DNA of 64,000 nt, from positions 1,825,501 through 1,889,500 of the forward strand of contig NC_014365.1 in NCBI RefSeq assembly GCF_000143965.1, read 5' to 3'. The DNA comes from Desulfarculus baarsii DSM 2075. GTDB taxonomy: Bacteria; Desulfobacterota; Desulfarculia; Desulfarculales; Desulfarculaceae. The notes beneath the pieces are model-generated. The model was not told where the DNA came from. It searched no databases and saw only the letters and a program-made list of their open reading frames with translations. The number at the start of each line of letters is the position of its first letter. The stretch's first letter is position 1. A program made the translations under genes and the position numbers. Of this stretch, positions 19,281-33,848 are shown piece by piece.

Positions 19281-22200
19281 GTCGCCCCTCACGCAGGGGC
19301 GTGGATTGAAACGCCAGCCTGACGGCGGACCTGAAAGAGGTCCAGGGTCGCCCCTCACGCAGGGGCGTGGATTGAAACCCCGGACTGCGGCGCGTATCAG
19401 GTGATGACATTCGAGTCGCCCCTCACGCAGGGGCGTGGATTGAAACTCGAGCTCGATCTGCTTGAGCTTGGCCGTGTCGCCGGTCGCCCCTCACGCAGGG
19501 GCGTGGATTGAAACACCGCGGCTACGAGAAGGCCCCGCAGCAGCCGGGTCGCCCCTCACGCAGGGGCGTGGATTGAAACGGATACACTCTGCCGCCGGCG
19601 GCCGTGCCGGCGGGTCGCCCCTCACGCAGGGGCGTGGATTGAAACTTTGGTGCGCACTGCCTGGACGCCGCGGCATGCAGTCGCCCCTCACGCAGGGGCG
19701 TGGATTGAAACAATATCTGGTCCTCGCGGCGATCCGTGGCCCAGTGTCGCCCCTCACGCAGGGGCGTGGATTGAAACCCCCATCCTGCTCAGCAGATCGG
19801 CCACGATGGCGTCGCCCCTCACGCAGGGGCGTGGATTGAAACCGGGTCTCAATCGCTGCCATGCGCGCCGCCCAGGCGTCGCCCCTCACGCAGGGGCGTG
19901 GATTGAAACTGGAAGGTCGCCAGCCTTGGCGGCGGGCTTGAGGTCGCCCCTCACGCAGGGGCGTGGATTGAAACGCTGGCGTTGGCAAGGCCCTGATGGC
20001 CCATCCCTTGGTCGCCCCTCACGCAGGGGCGTGGATTGAAACCAGCGTCAACGCCGACACGTTGCCGGCGCTGCGGGTCGCCCCTCACGCAGGGGCGTGG
20101 ATTGAAACGGTCCAGCAGATGTACAAATCAGTGTGTGCCGCGTCGCCCCTCACGCAGGGGCGTGGATTGAAACCGGTGACGGTGTAGCCCTCCTCCTCGG
20201 GCTGCAAGTCGCCCCTCACGCAGGGGCGTGGATTGAAACCCGCCTAACTGGTACTGGGCGGGACGGCCGATCAGGTCGCCCCTCACGCAGGGGCGTGGAT
20301 TGAAACTGGTAGCCCCTGGCGGCCTTGACCCGACCGCCGGGTCGCCCCTCACGCAGGGGCGTGGATTGAAACTTTAGAGGGGAGCCTCCTGCTGTGAGAT
20401 GTTACGGTCGCCCCTCACGCAGGGGCGTGGATTGAAACGATCAGGTGGCCCATAAGCTGAATGGAGACAAGTCGCCCCTCACGCAGGGGCGTGGATTGAA
20501 ACGCCACGTCCGCCGAGGCCGGGCCCAGCAGGCTCGGTCGCCCCTCACGCAGGGGCGTGGATTGAAACGGAGCCCGCGCCCTTGCGGCGCGCGCATAAAA
20601 GCCGGTCGCCCCTCACGCAGGGGCGTGGATTGAAACCCAACTGATCGGCCGCCGACCGCGCGACAAACGCGTCGCCCCTCACGCAGGGGCGTGGATTGAA
20701 ACTCTTCATGCGCTGGCCTCCTTCACAAGCCGGTATGTCGCCCCTCACGCAGGGGCGTGGATTGAAACACGAGTTGTGCCACCTCATGCCCGACGAGGGT
20801 GGGTCGCCCCTCACGCAGGGGCGTGGATTGAAACGAAGATGGTGCAGCCGCTTAAGCTGGTGGACGCGTCGCCCCTCACGCAGGGGCGTGGATTGAAACT
20901 TGGCGGTGGTTGAGGCCGCCGCGTGGCGGCAGTCGCCCCTCACGCAGGGGCGTGGATTGAAACGGCATCATGCCAGAGGCGGCCAGCACTTCGGACAGTC
21001 GCCCCTCACGCAGGGGCGTGGATTGAAACGACGCCTGGGTCAAGATGACCACCGATTACATCCAGTCGCCCCTCACGCAGGGGCGTGGATTGAAACCTTC
21101 ATGGTCGTCACCAGCTCTTGCATGGTGGCGTCGCCCCTCACGCAGGGGCGTGGATTGAAACGCGTTTGGGGTGTCGCTTGATCGACTTTGAAAACGTCGC
21201 CCCTCACGCAGGGGCGTGGATTGAAACTGATCGATCGGGTCGTGTACCCACAAATGCTTAAGTCGCCCCTCACGCAGGGGCGTGGATTGAAACGGCGGGA
21301 CGGGGTCGTCTGGCTCTGGCCTCAATGTCGCCCCTCACGCAGGGGCGTGGATTGAAACGATGGTAAGCCCTATGACGACGACTTCGCGGCCGGTCGCCCC
21401 TCACGCAGGGGCGTGGATTGAAACTCGTGTATACAATGCGCCAATTGGTGGCGGCCTCGTCGCCCCTCACGCAGGGGCGTGGATTGAAACACAACAAGAC
21501 CAAGAACTATCACAACACCAACGGGTCGCCCCTCACGCAGGGGCGTGGATTGAAACGAGACAGCATTTCCGCTGTCGCACATGCAAGACCCGTCGCCCCT
21601 CACGCAGGGGCGTGGATTGAAACGGCCACGTTCGCCGACGCCCAAGCGGTCGGGTCGTCGCCCCTCACGCAGGGGCGTGGATTGAAACTGCAGTTCGTTC
21701 TGGATCAGATACGCCGGGTTGAGTCGCCCCTCACGCAGGGGCGTGGATTGAAACGGGTGCACCCCGACACCATGCGGGAGTGGCTGCGGTCGCCCCTCAC
21801 GCAGGGGCGTGGATTGAAACTGCGCGAGATTCACGACAGCCTGGACATGACCCCGTCGCCCCTCACGCAGGGGCGTGGATTGAAACCGATTAATCGTAAT
21901 TATTGGTTGACTTATTGCGGTGTCGCCCCTCACGCAGGGGCGTGGATTGAAACGCTGGAAGACCCCAATTCGTGGGGCCGGCCCAGTCGCCCCTCACGCA
22001 GGGGCGTGGATTGAAACCCCACGGCCCAACACAGATTGGCGGCCAGGACGGGTCGCCCCTCACGCAGGGGCGTGGATTGAAACCGCTCCTTCCCGCCCGC
22101 CAGGACGGCGGGCGCTGGGTCGCCCCTCACGCAGGGGCGTGGATTGAAACGTAGTATTTTGTTGACACGTGATTACTGCTATGTGTCGCCCCTCACGCAG

Positions 22201-25200
22201 GGGCGTGGATTGAAACCGCGGCGGGGGCGGCGGCCAGCTTGGCGCTGGAAAGTCGCCCCTCACGCAGGGGCGTGGATTGAAACTCGGCGCGGGTTGGCGG
22301 CGGCGTGGGCTGGGCGGGTCGCCCCTCACGCAGGGGCGTGGATTGAAACATCAGCCGGGCGCTCAATCCGGCGCGCTTGCCCGTCGCCCCTCACGCAGGG
22401 GCGTGGATTGAAACATGTGGGAGTCGATCGATCGCGGCACCCTATGCGGGTCGCCCCTCACGCAGGGGCGTGGATTGAAACGCATTGAAAAGCGGCGGGG
22501 CCAGCCAAAGCTGACCGTCGCCCCTCACGCAGGGGCGTGGATTGAAACGGTTCCAATCGTATCTATTGAGTGTGTTGGTGTAGTCGCCCCTCACGCAGGG
22601 GCGTGGATTGAAACCAACGTGAGCAAGGCGGCCGCCGTCAACAACACCGGTCGCCCCTCACGCAGGGGCGTGGATTGAAACTGGTCTGGCCGGCTGCGCC
22701 GTCACCGCCGCGCCGAGTCGCCCCTCACGCAGGGGCGTGGATTGAAACGCGTTGACCTCCGTTCACCGATCGTGCGTTAATAGGTCGCCCCTCACGCAGG
22801 GGCGTGGATTGAAACTCGATTTAGGCCAACGCTCGTGGCCACCGTCTTGGTCGCCCCTCACGCAGGGGCGTGGATTGAAACTAGGCCCAATGGAGATGAC
22901 TGGATGAAGATCAAGTCGCCCCTCACGCAGGGGCGTGGATTGAAACCCACGAACACACGCTTGGGGGTTTTGATCTTCGCGTCGCCCCTCACGCAGGGGC
23001 GTGGATTGAAACAAGATATAAATCAAGCACTTAGAGATAAATATGGAGTCGCCCCTCACGCAGGGGCGTGGATTGAAACAGGCGCTGACGTCGGCCCGCC
23101 GCATGGATATCTGGTCGCCCCTCACGCAGGGGCGTGGATTGAAACGGCTACTTCCAGCAGAACCTTCAGAAGATCACCAGTCGCCCCTCACGCAGGGGCG
23201 TGGATTGAAACTGTTCCTCCGTTTTCGCCCCCAGCAGGGGGGCGAGTCGCCCCTCACGCAGGGGCGTGGATTGAAACGAGGAACTGGCCAGCGCATCAAA
23301 AATCAGCCTCAGTCGCCCCTCACGCAGGGGCGTGGATTGAAACCAACCCTCCAGCCGCGCGAGCAGCCGCGCGATGGGTCGCCCCTCACGCAGGGGCGTG
23401 GATTGAAACGTTGCTCCATCAGGTGACGGTGTAAAAGTTTAGTGTCGCCCCTCACGCAGGGGCGTGGATTGAAACTTTTCAGGTTCGCGGCGGCATAGGC
23501 GTCCACCGCGTCGCCCCTCACGCAGGGGCGTGGATTGAAACCGCGGCCCGGGTGAAGATGGGGAAGTCGCGCACCGTCGCCCCTCACGCAGGGGCGTGGA
23601 TTGAAACTGTGGCTTGCCTCATCGGCGCTGGGGGTGCCACCCGTCGCCCCTCACGCAGGGGCGTGGATTGAAACCGCCCCCTGCAAAACACCAAGCAGGG
23701 ACGTGCCAGTCGCCCCTCACGCAGGGGCGTGGATTGAAACTTTGTTCGTGCGGCGAAGGCCTCTGCCAGCAGAGGTCGCCCCTCACGCAGGGGCGTGGAT
23801 TGAAACTTCAAGTGGGTGTTGGTGAGCCGCGAGGAGTTCGGTCGCCCCTCACGCAGGGGCGTGGATTGAAACGCCTACCCGCCAGCCGGCGTCGGTCAGG
23901 TGCTCCGTCGCCCCTCACGCAGGGGCGTGGATTGAAACTCGTTGCCGGCGAAGGTGTCGCTGGCGCGGCGTTGGTCGCCCCTCACGCAGGGGCGTGGATT
24001 GAAACTGTTCCGCCATGCGGCCGAAAAATGCCCAAAAAGTCGCCCCTCACGCAGGGGCGTGGATTGAAACATATTTCAGATTATGGGGAAAATGAAAATG
24101 AATAAGTCGCCCCTCACGCAGGGGCGTGGATTGAAACAAGAGAAGATGAAGATGAAGATGAAGAAGGGGGCGTCGCCCCTCACGCAGGGGCGTGGATTGA
24201 AACGGTTCCGGACGGTGTTCCGCGCAGGCCGGTCATGGTCGCCCCCTCACGCAGGGGCGTGGATTGAAACGCAGCATCTTTCATCACGTCATTCAAAGAC
24301 GCCAAGTCGCCCCTCACGCAGGGGCGTGGATTGAAACACCTGTATTCGGCCGCCGATTCCGCAACCGAAGTTAGTCGCCCCTCACGCAGGGGCGTGGATT
24401 GAAACACCCTTATCCTTTGATTGAACATCAATGTAAATAGGTCGCCCCTCACGCAGGGGCGTGGATTGAAACGTTTTGACCTCCTATACATCCGGCAGTC
24501 GTGTTCGTGTCGCCCCTCACGCAGGGGCGTGGATTGAAACCAAGAGGCGGTGAAAGACCTGCGTGTAGCCATCGGGTCGCCCCTCACGCAGGGGCGTGGA
24601 TTGAAACTCCCAGCATTCGCCGGAGCAAACCCACGTGCCGTCGTCGCCCCTCACGCAGGGGCGTGGATTGAAACGCTGAAAGGCCAGCAGCATGCCGCCC
24701 GTGCGCTCGGTCGCCCCTCACGCAGGGGCGTGGATTGAAACTTGACGGCATGGCCATCTACAACGCCCTGAAGTGTCGCCCCTCACGCAGGGGCGTGGAT
24801 TGAAACCTGCCTGGGCCGTGGCGCTCTGCTGCAGCATGGGTCGCCCCTCACGCAGGGGCGTGGATTGAAACGTCTCATTGCTAGAGATATCGCCCCAGAA
24901 TTGCCGTCGCCCCTCACGCAGGGGCGTGGATTGAAACGGTTACCCTGGCTGTGGCCACCATGCTATCAACGTCGCCCCTCACGCAGGGGCGTGGATTGAA
25001 ACTACAGTACTAGTCCATATCCTTCTACTTTGCTTATGTCGCCCCTCACGCAGGGGCGTGGATTGAAACTCCCGGAGTCGGCAAAATGGTCAGAACGGGA
25101 TGTCGTCGCCCCTCACGCAGGGGCGTGGATTGAAACCATCGCAAATGGCTTGACTATGGAAGTAATCGCGGGTCGCCCCTCACGCAGGGGCGTGGATTGA

Positions 25201-28200
25201 AACGCCACACGTACCAGCACCGGATTCGGTGTTGGGCGTCGCCCCTCACGCAGGGGCGTGGATTGAAACTTGATCGTTGACCGCCGTGTCCAGCGCGGCT
25301 TGCGTCGCCCCTCACGCAGGGGCGTGGATTGAAACTTCCTGTTCAGCCTCTGCCTCTGTCACCTCGGCAGTCGCCCCTCACGCAGGGGCGTGGATTGAAA
25401 CTGGCGTTGGCGGCCACAATGCGCAGGTTGTCCGGTCGCCCCTCACGCAGGGGCGTGGATTGAAACGTGACCACCAGCACCTGTTCCATTTTCTCTCTCC
25501 CGTCGCCCCTCACGCAGGGGCGTGGATTGAAACTGGCCCCATTTAACTACGGCCCCAACTGGGGCCATGTCGCCCCTCACGCAGGGGCGTGGATTGAAAC
25601 GGCAGGTCAGGGTCAGCATCGCCTGGCCCGGATAGTCGCCCCTCACGCAGGGGCGTGGATTGAAACCGTCATGCCGTGGCATGACGGGGATAATTATTTG
25701 GTCGCCCCTCACGCAGGGGCGTGGATTGAAACCGCCGTGACAACGCGGCTTACTTCCGCGATGGCGTCGCCCCTCACGCAGGGGCGTGGATTGAAACCGC
25801 GGCGGGGGCGGCGGCCAGCTTGGCGCTGGAAAAGTCGCCCCTCACGCAGGGGCGTGGATTGAAACCTAATTAAATTCAATTTATTGATAAACTTAATTGT
25901 CGCCCCTCACGCAGGGGCGTGGATTGAAACGATCTTGATTGTGTATTATATGGCCACCTACGCACGTCGCCCCTCACGCAGGGGCGTGGATTGAAACGGA
26001 AAATCGCTTGCGGTTGGCGCGTCAGGATACAGTCGCCCCTCACGCAGGGGCGTGGATTGAAACGGGCTCGCACTTTTTGGCATGGCCATGAGCCAACCGG
26101 TCGCCCCTCACGCAGGGGCGTGGATTGAAACCACCACGACTGGCGCAGTACGTCGAGCATGCCGGGTCGCCCCTCACGCAGGGGCGTGGATTGAAACATA
26201 TCGGGACTATCCCGCATTCCACGGCCGCCTCCAGTCGCCCCTCACGCAGGGGCGTGGATTGAAACGTCGAGTTCCTTGCCGGCCAGCACATCGCCCGCGT
26301 GTCGCCCCTCACGCAGGGGCGTGGATTGAAACTTCAGTTCTCGCGTCTTCAGCGCCCGCAGCCGCTCGTCGCCCCTCACGCAGGGGCGTGGATTGAAACA
26401 GCGACATCGAGGCGCTAAAAACGCTCAACGTGCGTCGCCCCTCACGCAGGGGCGTGGATTGAAACGCCGCGCTGCGTAAGGCTGCCGCCGAGGCGCCCGA
26501 GTCGCCCCTCACGCAGGGGCGTGGATTGAAACGCAGGACGCAAAGCGCGAAGCCGAGGATGGCCCACGTCGCCCCTCACGCAGGGGCGTGGATTGAAACT
26601 GAATCTGGGGCCGTCGGCACGCCAAACGGCATAAAGTCGCCCCTCACGCAGGGGCGTGGATTGAAACCAGCACCGTGATAATGTGCCATTTGACCTGCTC
26701 CGTCGCCCCTCACGCAGGGGCGTGGATTGAAACTTCGCCAGGCCGCGCGGATAAATGGACAGTCGCGTCGCCCCTCACGCAGGGGCGTGGATTGAAACGC
26801 TCATTGGCGATCGGCCAATGGTTGGCGGATCGCGTCGCCCCTCACGCAGGGGCGTGGATTGAAACATGGGGTACACCTCAGCATAGTGCTTGTACACACG
26901 TCGCCCCTCACGCAGGGGCGTGGATTGAAACCCCACGTCCACGCTGCTGGGCGTCAACGCCGCCGGGTCGCCCCTCACGCAGGGGCGTGGATTGAAACCC
27001 GAGGTATTGCGTGTTCAACGAGCGCGGCGAAAAGTCGCCCCTCACGCAGGGGCGTGGATTGAAACCGGCTGCTAAATCACACTCAACACGGCCTTTCCGG
27101 GTCGCCCCTCACGCAGGGGCGTGGACTGAAACTGGTACTTTTCGTTCCGGCGGGTCTATCCCCATGGGTCGCCCCTCACGCAGGGGCGTGGATTGAAACA
27201 CAAATGGTTTTGAATATGAATAATCTAAATAGGTGGTCGCCCCTCACGCAGGGGCGTGGATTGAAACAGGGCCTCGTGCGTGGCCTCGTTGTCGTTGTCT
27301 GTGTCGCCCCTCACGCAGGGGCGTGGATTGAAACGGGGCAATCCGCCGTCGTGGAACCCAATGTAGCCATCGTCGCCCCTCACGCAGGGGCGTGGATTGA
27401 AACAGCGCAATGAGCGTCGACGCCTCGGTCTGGGCCAGGTCGCCCCTCACGCAGGGGCGTGGATTGAAACACCTGCTGTGGGCCAGCCCGGATTGCAAGC
27501 ACTTGTCGCCCCTCACGCAGGGGCGTGGATTGAAACGCCGTTGGGGCGGGCTTATGCCGCTGACATGAAGTCGCCCCTCACGCAGGGGCGTGGATTGAAA
27601 CCTCATCATCGCCTCACTGCTTCTGGCCACGGCGGGTCGCCCCTCACGCAGGGGCGTGGATTGAAACACCGCCGCCATCAGCGTGTCGGCAGGAAGATAA
27701 GGTCGCCCCTCACGCAGGGGCGTGGATTGAAACCTATATAGAGTAGGTAGTAAATATGCTGTATATAGTCGCCCCTCACGCAGGGGCGTGGATTGAAACC
27801 ACTAGTACAAACAATCCATAGAAAGGATAAGAGTCGCCCCTCACGCAGGGGCGTGGATTGAAACGCCGTCAGGTCGGCCACGGAGCCGCTCTCCCTCATG
27901 TCGCCCCTCACGCAGGGGCGTGGATTGAAACTCCTGCGCGCCGACGGCTAGCGTAACCTTCCTGAGTCGCCCCTCACGCAGGGGCGTGGATTGAAACATA
28001 AATGCTGCATGGGCCGAACCGCATTACGTCATGTCGCCCCTCACGCAGGGGCGTGGATTGAAACACGGGCGGATTGCACGACATAGTCATAGCCCACGTC
28101 GCCCCTCACGCAGGGGCGTGGATTGAAACTGAATACGCGCAACCTGAGTGGGGGCGGAAACCCGTCGCCCCTCACGCAGGGGCGTGGATTGAAACGCCGC

Positions 28201-29227
28201 CGTCGCCGTGGGGACTCATGGCCTTGGCGTCGCCCCTCACGCAGGGGCGTGGATTGAAACCATGCCATACGCCCGCGTGTACCACGCCTTGATTAGTCGC
28301 CCCTCACGCAGGGGCGTGGATTGAAACACTTGCGGTTGCGGATCGAGCGCGGGGAGGCTCGCGGTCGCCCCTCACGCAGGGGCGTGGATTGAAACGCGGG
28401 CCATTCGCTGGTTTTGCGAATGGCACCAGACGTCGCCCCTCACGCAGGGGCGTGGATTGAAACGCGCGTCACGCCGGACGGCCACGCCACGGTTGTGGTC
28501 GCCCCTCACGCAGGGGCGTGGATTGAAACTTTTTGATGGGGCCGGTTGGATCGTGCATGATCCCGTCGCCCCTCACGCAGGGGCGTGGATTGAAACTTAT
28601 AGTACTAGTCCATATAAGCAAAGTAGAAGGAGTCGCCCCTCACGCAGGGGCGTGGATTGAAACATGGTCATGCTCCTGTACGGCCCAACCGGCACACCGT
28701 CGCCCCTCACGCAGGGGCGTGGATTGAAACTGCTTCTGGACGGGCGCTTGACGATGACGCGCAAGGGTCGCCCCTCACGCAGGGGCGTGGATTGAAACCG
28801 TTTCGTGGACCCACCTCGGGACAGGCGCTTGGGTCGCCCCTCACGCAGGGGCGTGGATTGAAACGGGATGGTGAAAAATGAACGTGGTTGCAATCCGGTC
28901 GCCCCTCACGCAGGGGCGTGGATTGAAACGTCAACGAGCGCCCGGTGCGGCAAAAGATTTCATGTCGCCCCTCACGCAGGGGCGTGGATTGAAACACACG
29001 ATGGCCGTCAACCCCAGGTGGGAGCTTGGTCGCCCCTCACGCAGGGGCGTGGATTGAAACACTATTCCTCCACTTCTGGCCATTTCACGCCAAGTCGCCC
29101 CTCACGCAGGGGCGTGGATTGAAACATGCCGTCCTCGTTCAGGCCCAGGGCTTTGTAGTGGTCGCCCCTCACGCAGGGGCGTGGATTGAAACGCCCTCGT
29201 GGCTGCTGGTGCTGCCCTGCTGATTAG

Positions 29228-29419
<192 letters not shown>

Positions 29420-29948
29420 TAGAGCAGGTCGCCCCTCACGCAGGGGCGTGGATTGAAACGGAGGAAATGTTTGCCAAGCGTGTTCGGCAATTCGTCGCCC
29501 CTCACGCAGGGGCGTGGATTGAAACTCGAATGCCGTAGGCGATGTTGCCCCAGTAGCGGGTCGCCCCTCACGCAGGGGCGTGGATTGAAACCCCACGCAA
29601 GAGCAAATTTATCCACCAGCGACAGGTCGCCCCTCACGCAGGGGCGTGGATTGAAACGCGGTGGCGAGCAACCCCTTAGCCTGAACCAACGGGTCGCCCC
29701 TCACGCAGGGGCGTGGATTGAAACCCTTGCCAGCCGCTCGATCATCTCCCGCGCCGCCGTCGCCCCTCACGCAGGGGCGTGGATTGAAACCCTCTCCCCG
29801 CACGGCCATCACGGTCAAAACGTGGTCGCCCCTCACGCAGGGGCGTGGATTGAAACGAGCAGACCGGCATCAGCATGGTGGCCGCCCGCGGTCGCCCCTC
29901 ACGCAGGGGCGTGGATTGAAACAACGGCCCAGTCTGGCAACGAAGTAA

Positions 29949-30068
<120 letters not shown>

Positions 30069-30947
30069 TAACCAACCCTTGTACCTACGGGGTCGCCCCT
30101 CACGCAGGGGCGTGGATTGAAACATAAACAACAGTCTGCCCCAAAGGAGTCCAAGTGTCGCCCCTCACGCAGGGGCGTGGATTGAAACGTTGAAACTATC
30201 GGTGAATGTGTTGCCGCCCACGCGGTCGCCCCTCACGCAGGGGCGTGGATTGAAACCGGCCACAACCTGGCTCTACGCCGAGCCGGCCCAGTCGCCCCTC
30301 ACGCAGGGGCGTGGATTGAAACCGGTGGTGGGAGGGCTGGTCGTGTCAATGATCAGGTCGCCCCTCACGCAGGGGCGTGGATTGAAACGCACCCACGGGC
30401 GTTGATCCGAGCCAACATCGTCGCGTCGCCCCTCACGCAGGGGCGTGGATTGAAACTCGACTGCCGCCTGGGAAAGAGCGGCCGATGACGGTCGCCCCTC
30501 ACGCAGGGGCGTGGATTGAAACCATTCGTCACTCTCCTCTCCTCCAAATCCGCCAACAGTCGCCCCTCACGCAGGGGCGTGGATTGAAACCGGCCGCGCG
30601 GCGGCTAGCCTCGCGCGCCGTCAGCGTCGCCCCTCACGCAGGGGCGTGGATTGAAACCGATGCTGTTGCCTGGCTCTGCGTTAGGAGCAGGGTCGCCCCT
30701 CACGCAGGGGCGTGGATTGAAACACGCCGCCGGGAATCTCCGCCTTAATGGCGAAGTTGTCGCCCCTCACGCAGGGGCGTGGATTGAAACGACGACTGGT
30801 CCGCCGTCGGCACGGTGACGGTGTTGGTCGCCCCTCACGCAGGGGCGTGGATTGAAACATTGCCACCCCGTCCCAGCCGGTGGTATCTGGATGGTCGCCC
30901 CTCACGCAGGGGCGTGGATTGAAACTGGCGCACGCTGGGCAAGGTGA

Positions 30948-31118
<171 letters not shown>

Positions 31119-32253
31119 TGAAACAGTGACCTGGCGGCCCTGGTCGTCGAAATATGTTTGTCGCCCCTCACGCAGGGGCGTGGATTGAAACGCCCCAGAG
31201 ATCACGGTATCGCTGGGCAACGTGGTCGCCCCTCACGCAGGGGCGTGGATTGAAACGACGCCGACAACAAAATCGAGTTCAAGCTGACCCGTCGCCCCTC
31301 ACGCAGGGGCGTGGATTGAAACCTGGATGGACGGCGCGGCAATGGCGGCCGTGGCCAGTCGCCCCTCACGCAGGGGCGTGGATTGAAACTGCAGTTCGTT
31401 CTGGATCAGATACGCCGGGTTGAGTCGCCCCTCACGCAGGGGCGTGGATTGAAACGCCCAGGGTCGCGCCGGCGGCCGACGGCATGCCGAGTCGCCCCTC
31501 ACGCAGGGGCGTGGATTGAAACGCCCACGGCGTGCGGCGCGAGATGGATATCCGCGGTCGCCCCTCACGCAGGGGCGTGGATTGAAACGGGGCATGCACT
31601 GCCCCGAGGAGGCCGTGGCCGGAGTCGCCCCTCACGCAGGGGCGTGGATTGAAACTGCTTGTATATTCCTCGCCGCTGTCTTTGATCAGGTCGCCCCTCA
31701 CGCAGGGGCGTGGATTGAAACTGGTGCCGGCGGAGGGCTTGGCCATCGTGCCGGGTCGCCCCTCACGCAGGGGCGTGGATTGAAACCTGGACGCACGGGC
31801 CGAGTTGCAGCCGGCCTACAGTCGCCCCTCACGCAGGGGCGTGGATTGAAACCGCCCTATGTCTATCAAGTGCGCAAGGATGAGTGCGTCGCCCCTCACG
31901 CAGGGGCGTGGATTGAAACCAGGGTCTACGACCACCAATTTCGCAAGGGACTGGGTCGCCCCTCACGCAGGGGCGTGGATTGAAACAAAAACTCCTGGCC
32001 CAGGCGCACACGATGACCAAGTCGCCCCTCACGCAGGGGCGTGGATTGAAACGCTTCGGTAAAATCAGCTAACCGCTAATAATTACAGTCGCCCCTCACG
32101 CAGGGGCGTGGATTGAAACCTGGAGATGGGCAAGGAATACCTGGGGCAGTTCCTGTCGCCCCTCACGCAGGGGCGTGGATTGAAACTGATCCGCCGGCCA
32201 TTGACCCTACGCTCCTCGAACGTCGCCCCTCACGCAGGGGCGTGGATTGAAAC

Positions 32254-32355
32254 ATGGGCTTTGATCAAGCGGAAGAACCGCTGTGCATGTCGCCCCTCAC
32301 GCAGGGGCGTGGATTGAAACATGGGCTTTGATCAAGCGGAAGAACCGCTGTGCAT
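32254..32355 (+). repeat. Tandem duplicate of one spacer
   Basis: Two adjacent spacers beginning at 32254 and 32321 are identical (both begin ATGGGCTTTGATC). This is a 67-bp tandem duplication of one repeat-spacer unit, as expected from slippage or unequal crossing-over. Confidence 0.95.
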
Positions 32356-33287
32356 GTCGCCCCTCACGCAGGGGCGTGGATTGAAACGGCCGTCAACCGC
32401 ATCCTGGCGCGGTCTTGGCGCGGTCGCCCCTCACGCAGGGGCGTGGATTGAAACCCCTGTCGTTCCGGGTGTGTTCCGCCCGCCGGCTACGTCGCCCCTC
32501 ACGCAGGGGCGTGGATTGAAACGGATACACCCTGCCGCCGGCGGCCGTGCCGGCGGGTCGCCCCTCACGCAGGGGCGTGGATTGAAACGCCCTGGTGGAG
32601 TCGGAGACGCGCCGGGGCCGGCGTCGCCCCTCACGCAGGGGCGTGGATTGAAACATGGCGAAGTTGAACCGGGAGTCCGACTTCCGGTTGTCGCCCCTCA
32701 CGCAGGGGCGTGGATTGAAACGCGCAGCGGGTGATAGTCCAGGAATGCCACGTCCGTCGCCCCTCACGCAGGGGCGTGGATTGAAACTTGGCCAGGTCGG
32801 CGTGCAGGGCCAGCCTGCGCGCGTCGCCCCTCACGCAGGGGCGTGGATTGAAACTGGCCGGGTTGGTGGGCGAGGAGCGGTGCTCCAGTCGCCCCTCACG
32901 CAGGGGCGTGGATTGAAACGAAATTCGACCGATATCGTTCACCCAACAGCGACGTCGCCCCTCACGCAGGGGCGTGGATTGAAACCCGGCGGCGTTGCTG
33001 ACGATCTGGGCCGCGCCCCGTCGCCCCTCACGCAGGGGCGTGGATTGAAACCCATGTCGGCGGGGCGTCTGGCCCCGGCGTGGGCGTCGCCCCTCACGCA
33101 GGGGCGTGGATTGAAACCGGTGGTGGGGGGGCTGGTCGTGTCAATGATCAGCGCGTCGCCCCTCACGCAGGGGCGTGGATTGAAACTGGGTTGAGCAGAG
33201 GACCCGTCGTCCTTCGCCACGTCGCCCCTCACGCAGGGGCGTGGATTGAAACTCGCCAGCGTCCGGGGGGCGGAGTAGATGTCCCAC

Positions 33288-33848
33288 GTCGCCCCTCACG
33301 CAGGGGCGTGGATTGAAACTTTGTCGTCTGGGTCTGACCCTCGCGCCAGAAGGTCGCCCCTCACGCAGGGGCGTGGATTGAAACCCTGCCAAAGTCGTAG
33401 ATAATGCGCGGATTTTCGGGTCGCCCCTCACGCAGGGGCGTGGATTGAAACATGGCCAACCTGGTGGGCGACTTGGCCGAGATCGAGTCGCCCCTCACGC
33501 AGGGGCGTGGATTGAAACCTGCCATATCGGACAGAGTTCTCAGAGCCGTTCTGTCGCCCCTCACGCAGGGGCGTGGATTGAAACTGCCCTGGTCGATTTA
33601 AGCATCGTATCCCTCCTCGGTCGCCCCTCACGCAGGGGCGTGGATTGAAACGTCGGTATACACTTTCGTGATAGTGCTGGTCGTGTCGCCCCTCACGCAG
33701 GGGCGTGGATTGAAACTTTGTCGTCTGGGTCTGACCCTCGCGCCAGAAGGTCGCCCCTCACGCAGGGGCGTGGATTGAAACCCTGCCAAAGTCGTAGATA
33801 ATGCGCGGATTTTCGGGTCGCCCCTCACGCAGGGGCGTGGATTGAAAC
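33288..33848 (+). repeat. Direct duplication of a two-spacer block inside the array
   Basis: Segment 33288-33451 (two spacers with flanking repeats) recurs at 33685-33848, offset 397 bp, with four units in between. The identical pair in the same order points to recombination within the array. Confidence 0.93.
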
